DNA of 5,734 nucleotides from an uncultured Maribacter sp. (GTDB lineage: Bacteria; Bacteroidota; Bacteroidia; Flavobacteriales; Flavobacteriaceae), in the NCBI GenBank assembly GCA_905479535.1, contig CAJQMW010000261.1, positions 1 to 5,734 on the forward strand. The letters run 5' to 3'. Positions within the stretch are counted from its first letter, which is position 1. Each line of letters starts with the position of its first letter. A model generated the notes under the pieces. The model was not told where the DNA came from. It was given only the letters and a program-made list of their open reading frames with translations, and ran no database searches. Positions 4,928 through 5,734 of this stretch are shown here, piece by piece. Both the position numbers and the translations under genes were made by a program.

Positions 4928-5734
4928 ATGAGAAAAGTGAATGTTGGGATCAACGGTTTTGGTAGGATTGGCAGGACCCTATTCCGTTTGCTCCAGCAGC
5001 ACCCTAATATTAACGTGATCGCCATAAACGACCTTGCAGATGCCAGAACACTTTCACATTTACTAAAGTATGACAGTATTCATGGAGTGTTATCAAATAA
5101 TATTTCTTACACAGAAGGGCATATTTTAATTGACGAAGAACCTGTTCTTCTTACAAACTTCTCACATCCGAAAAAGATAGATTGGGGCATTAGCAAGGTT
5201 GATGTGGTGGTAGAGTGTTCCGGAAAATTCAGGGACAGGGAAAGTCTCTCTTTTCATCTGAAAAATGGTGTTAAAAAAGTGATCCTATCGGTACCACCGC
5301 AAGAGGACGATATAAAGATGATTGTCTATGGTATAAATGAACATACCATAGAAAAGTACGATACTATCTTATCCAACGCCTCTTGTACGACCAATAATGC
5401 CGCTCCGATGATAAAGGTCATAAACGATTTATGCGGAATAGAACAGGCATACATTACAACCATTCATTCGTATACCAGCGATCAAAGTCTGCATGACCAA
5501 CCACATAATGATTTAAGGCGTGCTAGGGCCGCATCACAGTCTATCATACCTACCACCACAGGTGCCGCTAAGGCTTTGACCCGTATTTTCCCGGATTTGG
5601 CCAATGTTATTGGAGGTTGTGGTATCCGTGTCCCGGTGCCAAACGGGTCCTTGACGGATATAACCTTCAATGTAAAACGGGATATTACTATTAAAGAAAT
5701 TAATGATACATTTGAAAGGGTTTCAAACAATAAA
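4928..5734 (+). CDS. gap: Type I glyceraldehyde-3-phosphate dehydrogenase (3'-truncated by the window end)
   Basis: The enzyme converts glyceraldehyde-3-phosphate, NAD+ and phosphate to 1,3-bisphosphoglycerate in glycolysis, and the reverse in gluconeogenesis. The first 269 residues are present; roughly 60-70 C-terminal residues lie beyond the window. The N-terminal Rossmann domain starts with NVGINGFGRIGR (5-16). Asp35 in AINDLAD is the usual mark of NAD rather than NADP preference. The catalytic domain has SNASCTTNN with nucleophile Cys153, and TTIHSYTSDQ with His180. TTTGAAKAL (210-218) and RVPVPNGSLTD (234-244) also fit the family. The position four after the catalytic cysteine, usually Cys (SCTTNC), is Asn here. 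ATG 4928 begins the glycine-rich motif at the expected distance. The 98-base gap after lipA shows no clear promoter or terminator, so read-through from lipA is possible. Erythrose-4-phosphate dehydrogenase is a less likely alternative. Confidence 0.95.
   Translation, partial: MRKVNVGINGFGRIGRTLFRLLQQHPNINVIAINDLADARTLSHLLKYDSIHGVLSNNISYTEGHILIDEEPVLLTNFSHPKKIDWGISKVDVVVECSGKFRDRESLSFHLKNGVKKVILSVPPQEDDIKMIVYGINEHTIEKYDTILSNASCTTNNAAPMIKVINDLCGIEQAYITTIHSYTSDQSLHDQPHNDLRRARAASQSIIPTTTGAAKALTRIFPDLANVIGGCGIRVPVPNGSLTDITFNVKRDITIKEINDTFERVSNNK

Overview
The window looks like a chromosomal segment from a marine-type Bacteroidota bacterium, most likely family Flavobacteriaceae. Three things support this: the protein sequences (MurB, LipA, an RskA-type anti-sigma factor, and a GAPDH with an SCTTNN active-site string) resemble flavobacterial versions; the intergenic DNA is AT-rich with two perfect TAnnTTTG promoter elements; and genes do not rely on Shine-Dalgarno sites. 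All supported genes lie on the + strand. The genus cannot be fixed from the sequence alone.

Layout. Positions 1-205 hold the C-terminal end of a class I/II PLP aminotransferase, whose stop overlaps the start of murB (205-1221) by one base. Two hairpins separated by an A/C-rich linker follow (1218-1301). An ECF sigma factor (1428-1988) is then coupled, again by a one-base overlap, to a single-pass RskA-like anti-sigma factor (1988-2746). That pair ends in a strong intrinsic terminator (2766-2795), whose U-tract touches a TAnnTTTG promoter for a 69-residue membrane-anchored four-cysteine protein (2819-3028). Between that gene and the next lies a GC-rich, hairpin-dense, apparently non-coding block (about 3055-3281), flanked by an exact 10-bp direct repeat. 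A second ECF sigma factor without an adjacent anti-sigma gene follows (3293-3850, TTG start). Then come lipA (lipoyl synthase, 3954-4829), with a TAnnTTTG box almost at its start codon, and a 3'-truncated gap gene (glyceraldehyde-3-phosphate dehydrogenase, from 4928 to the window end).

How the genes work together. The aminotransferase and murB form a tight operon end, with MurB making UDP-N-acetylmuramate for peptidoglycan. The first sigma factor and RskA-like protein form a self-contained envelope-signalling switch: the membrane protein should hold the sigma factor inactive until a signal. lipA (lipoyl cofactor for 2-oxoacid dehydrogenases) and gap (glycolysis/gluconeogenesis) are central-metabolism neighbours with no obvious joint regulation. 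Most of the window is housekeeping. The least ordinary parts are the inserted-looking GC-rich element at 3055-3281 and the small four-cysteine membrane protein before it. I see no CRISPR array, phage gene, transposase, tRNA or rRNA.
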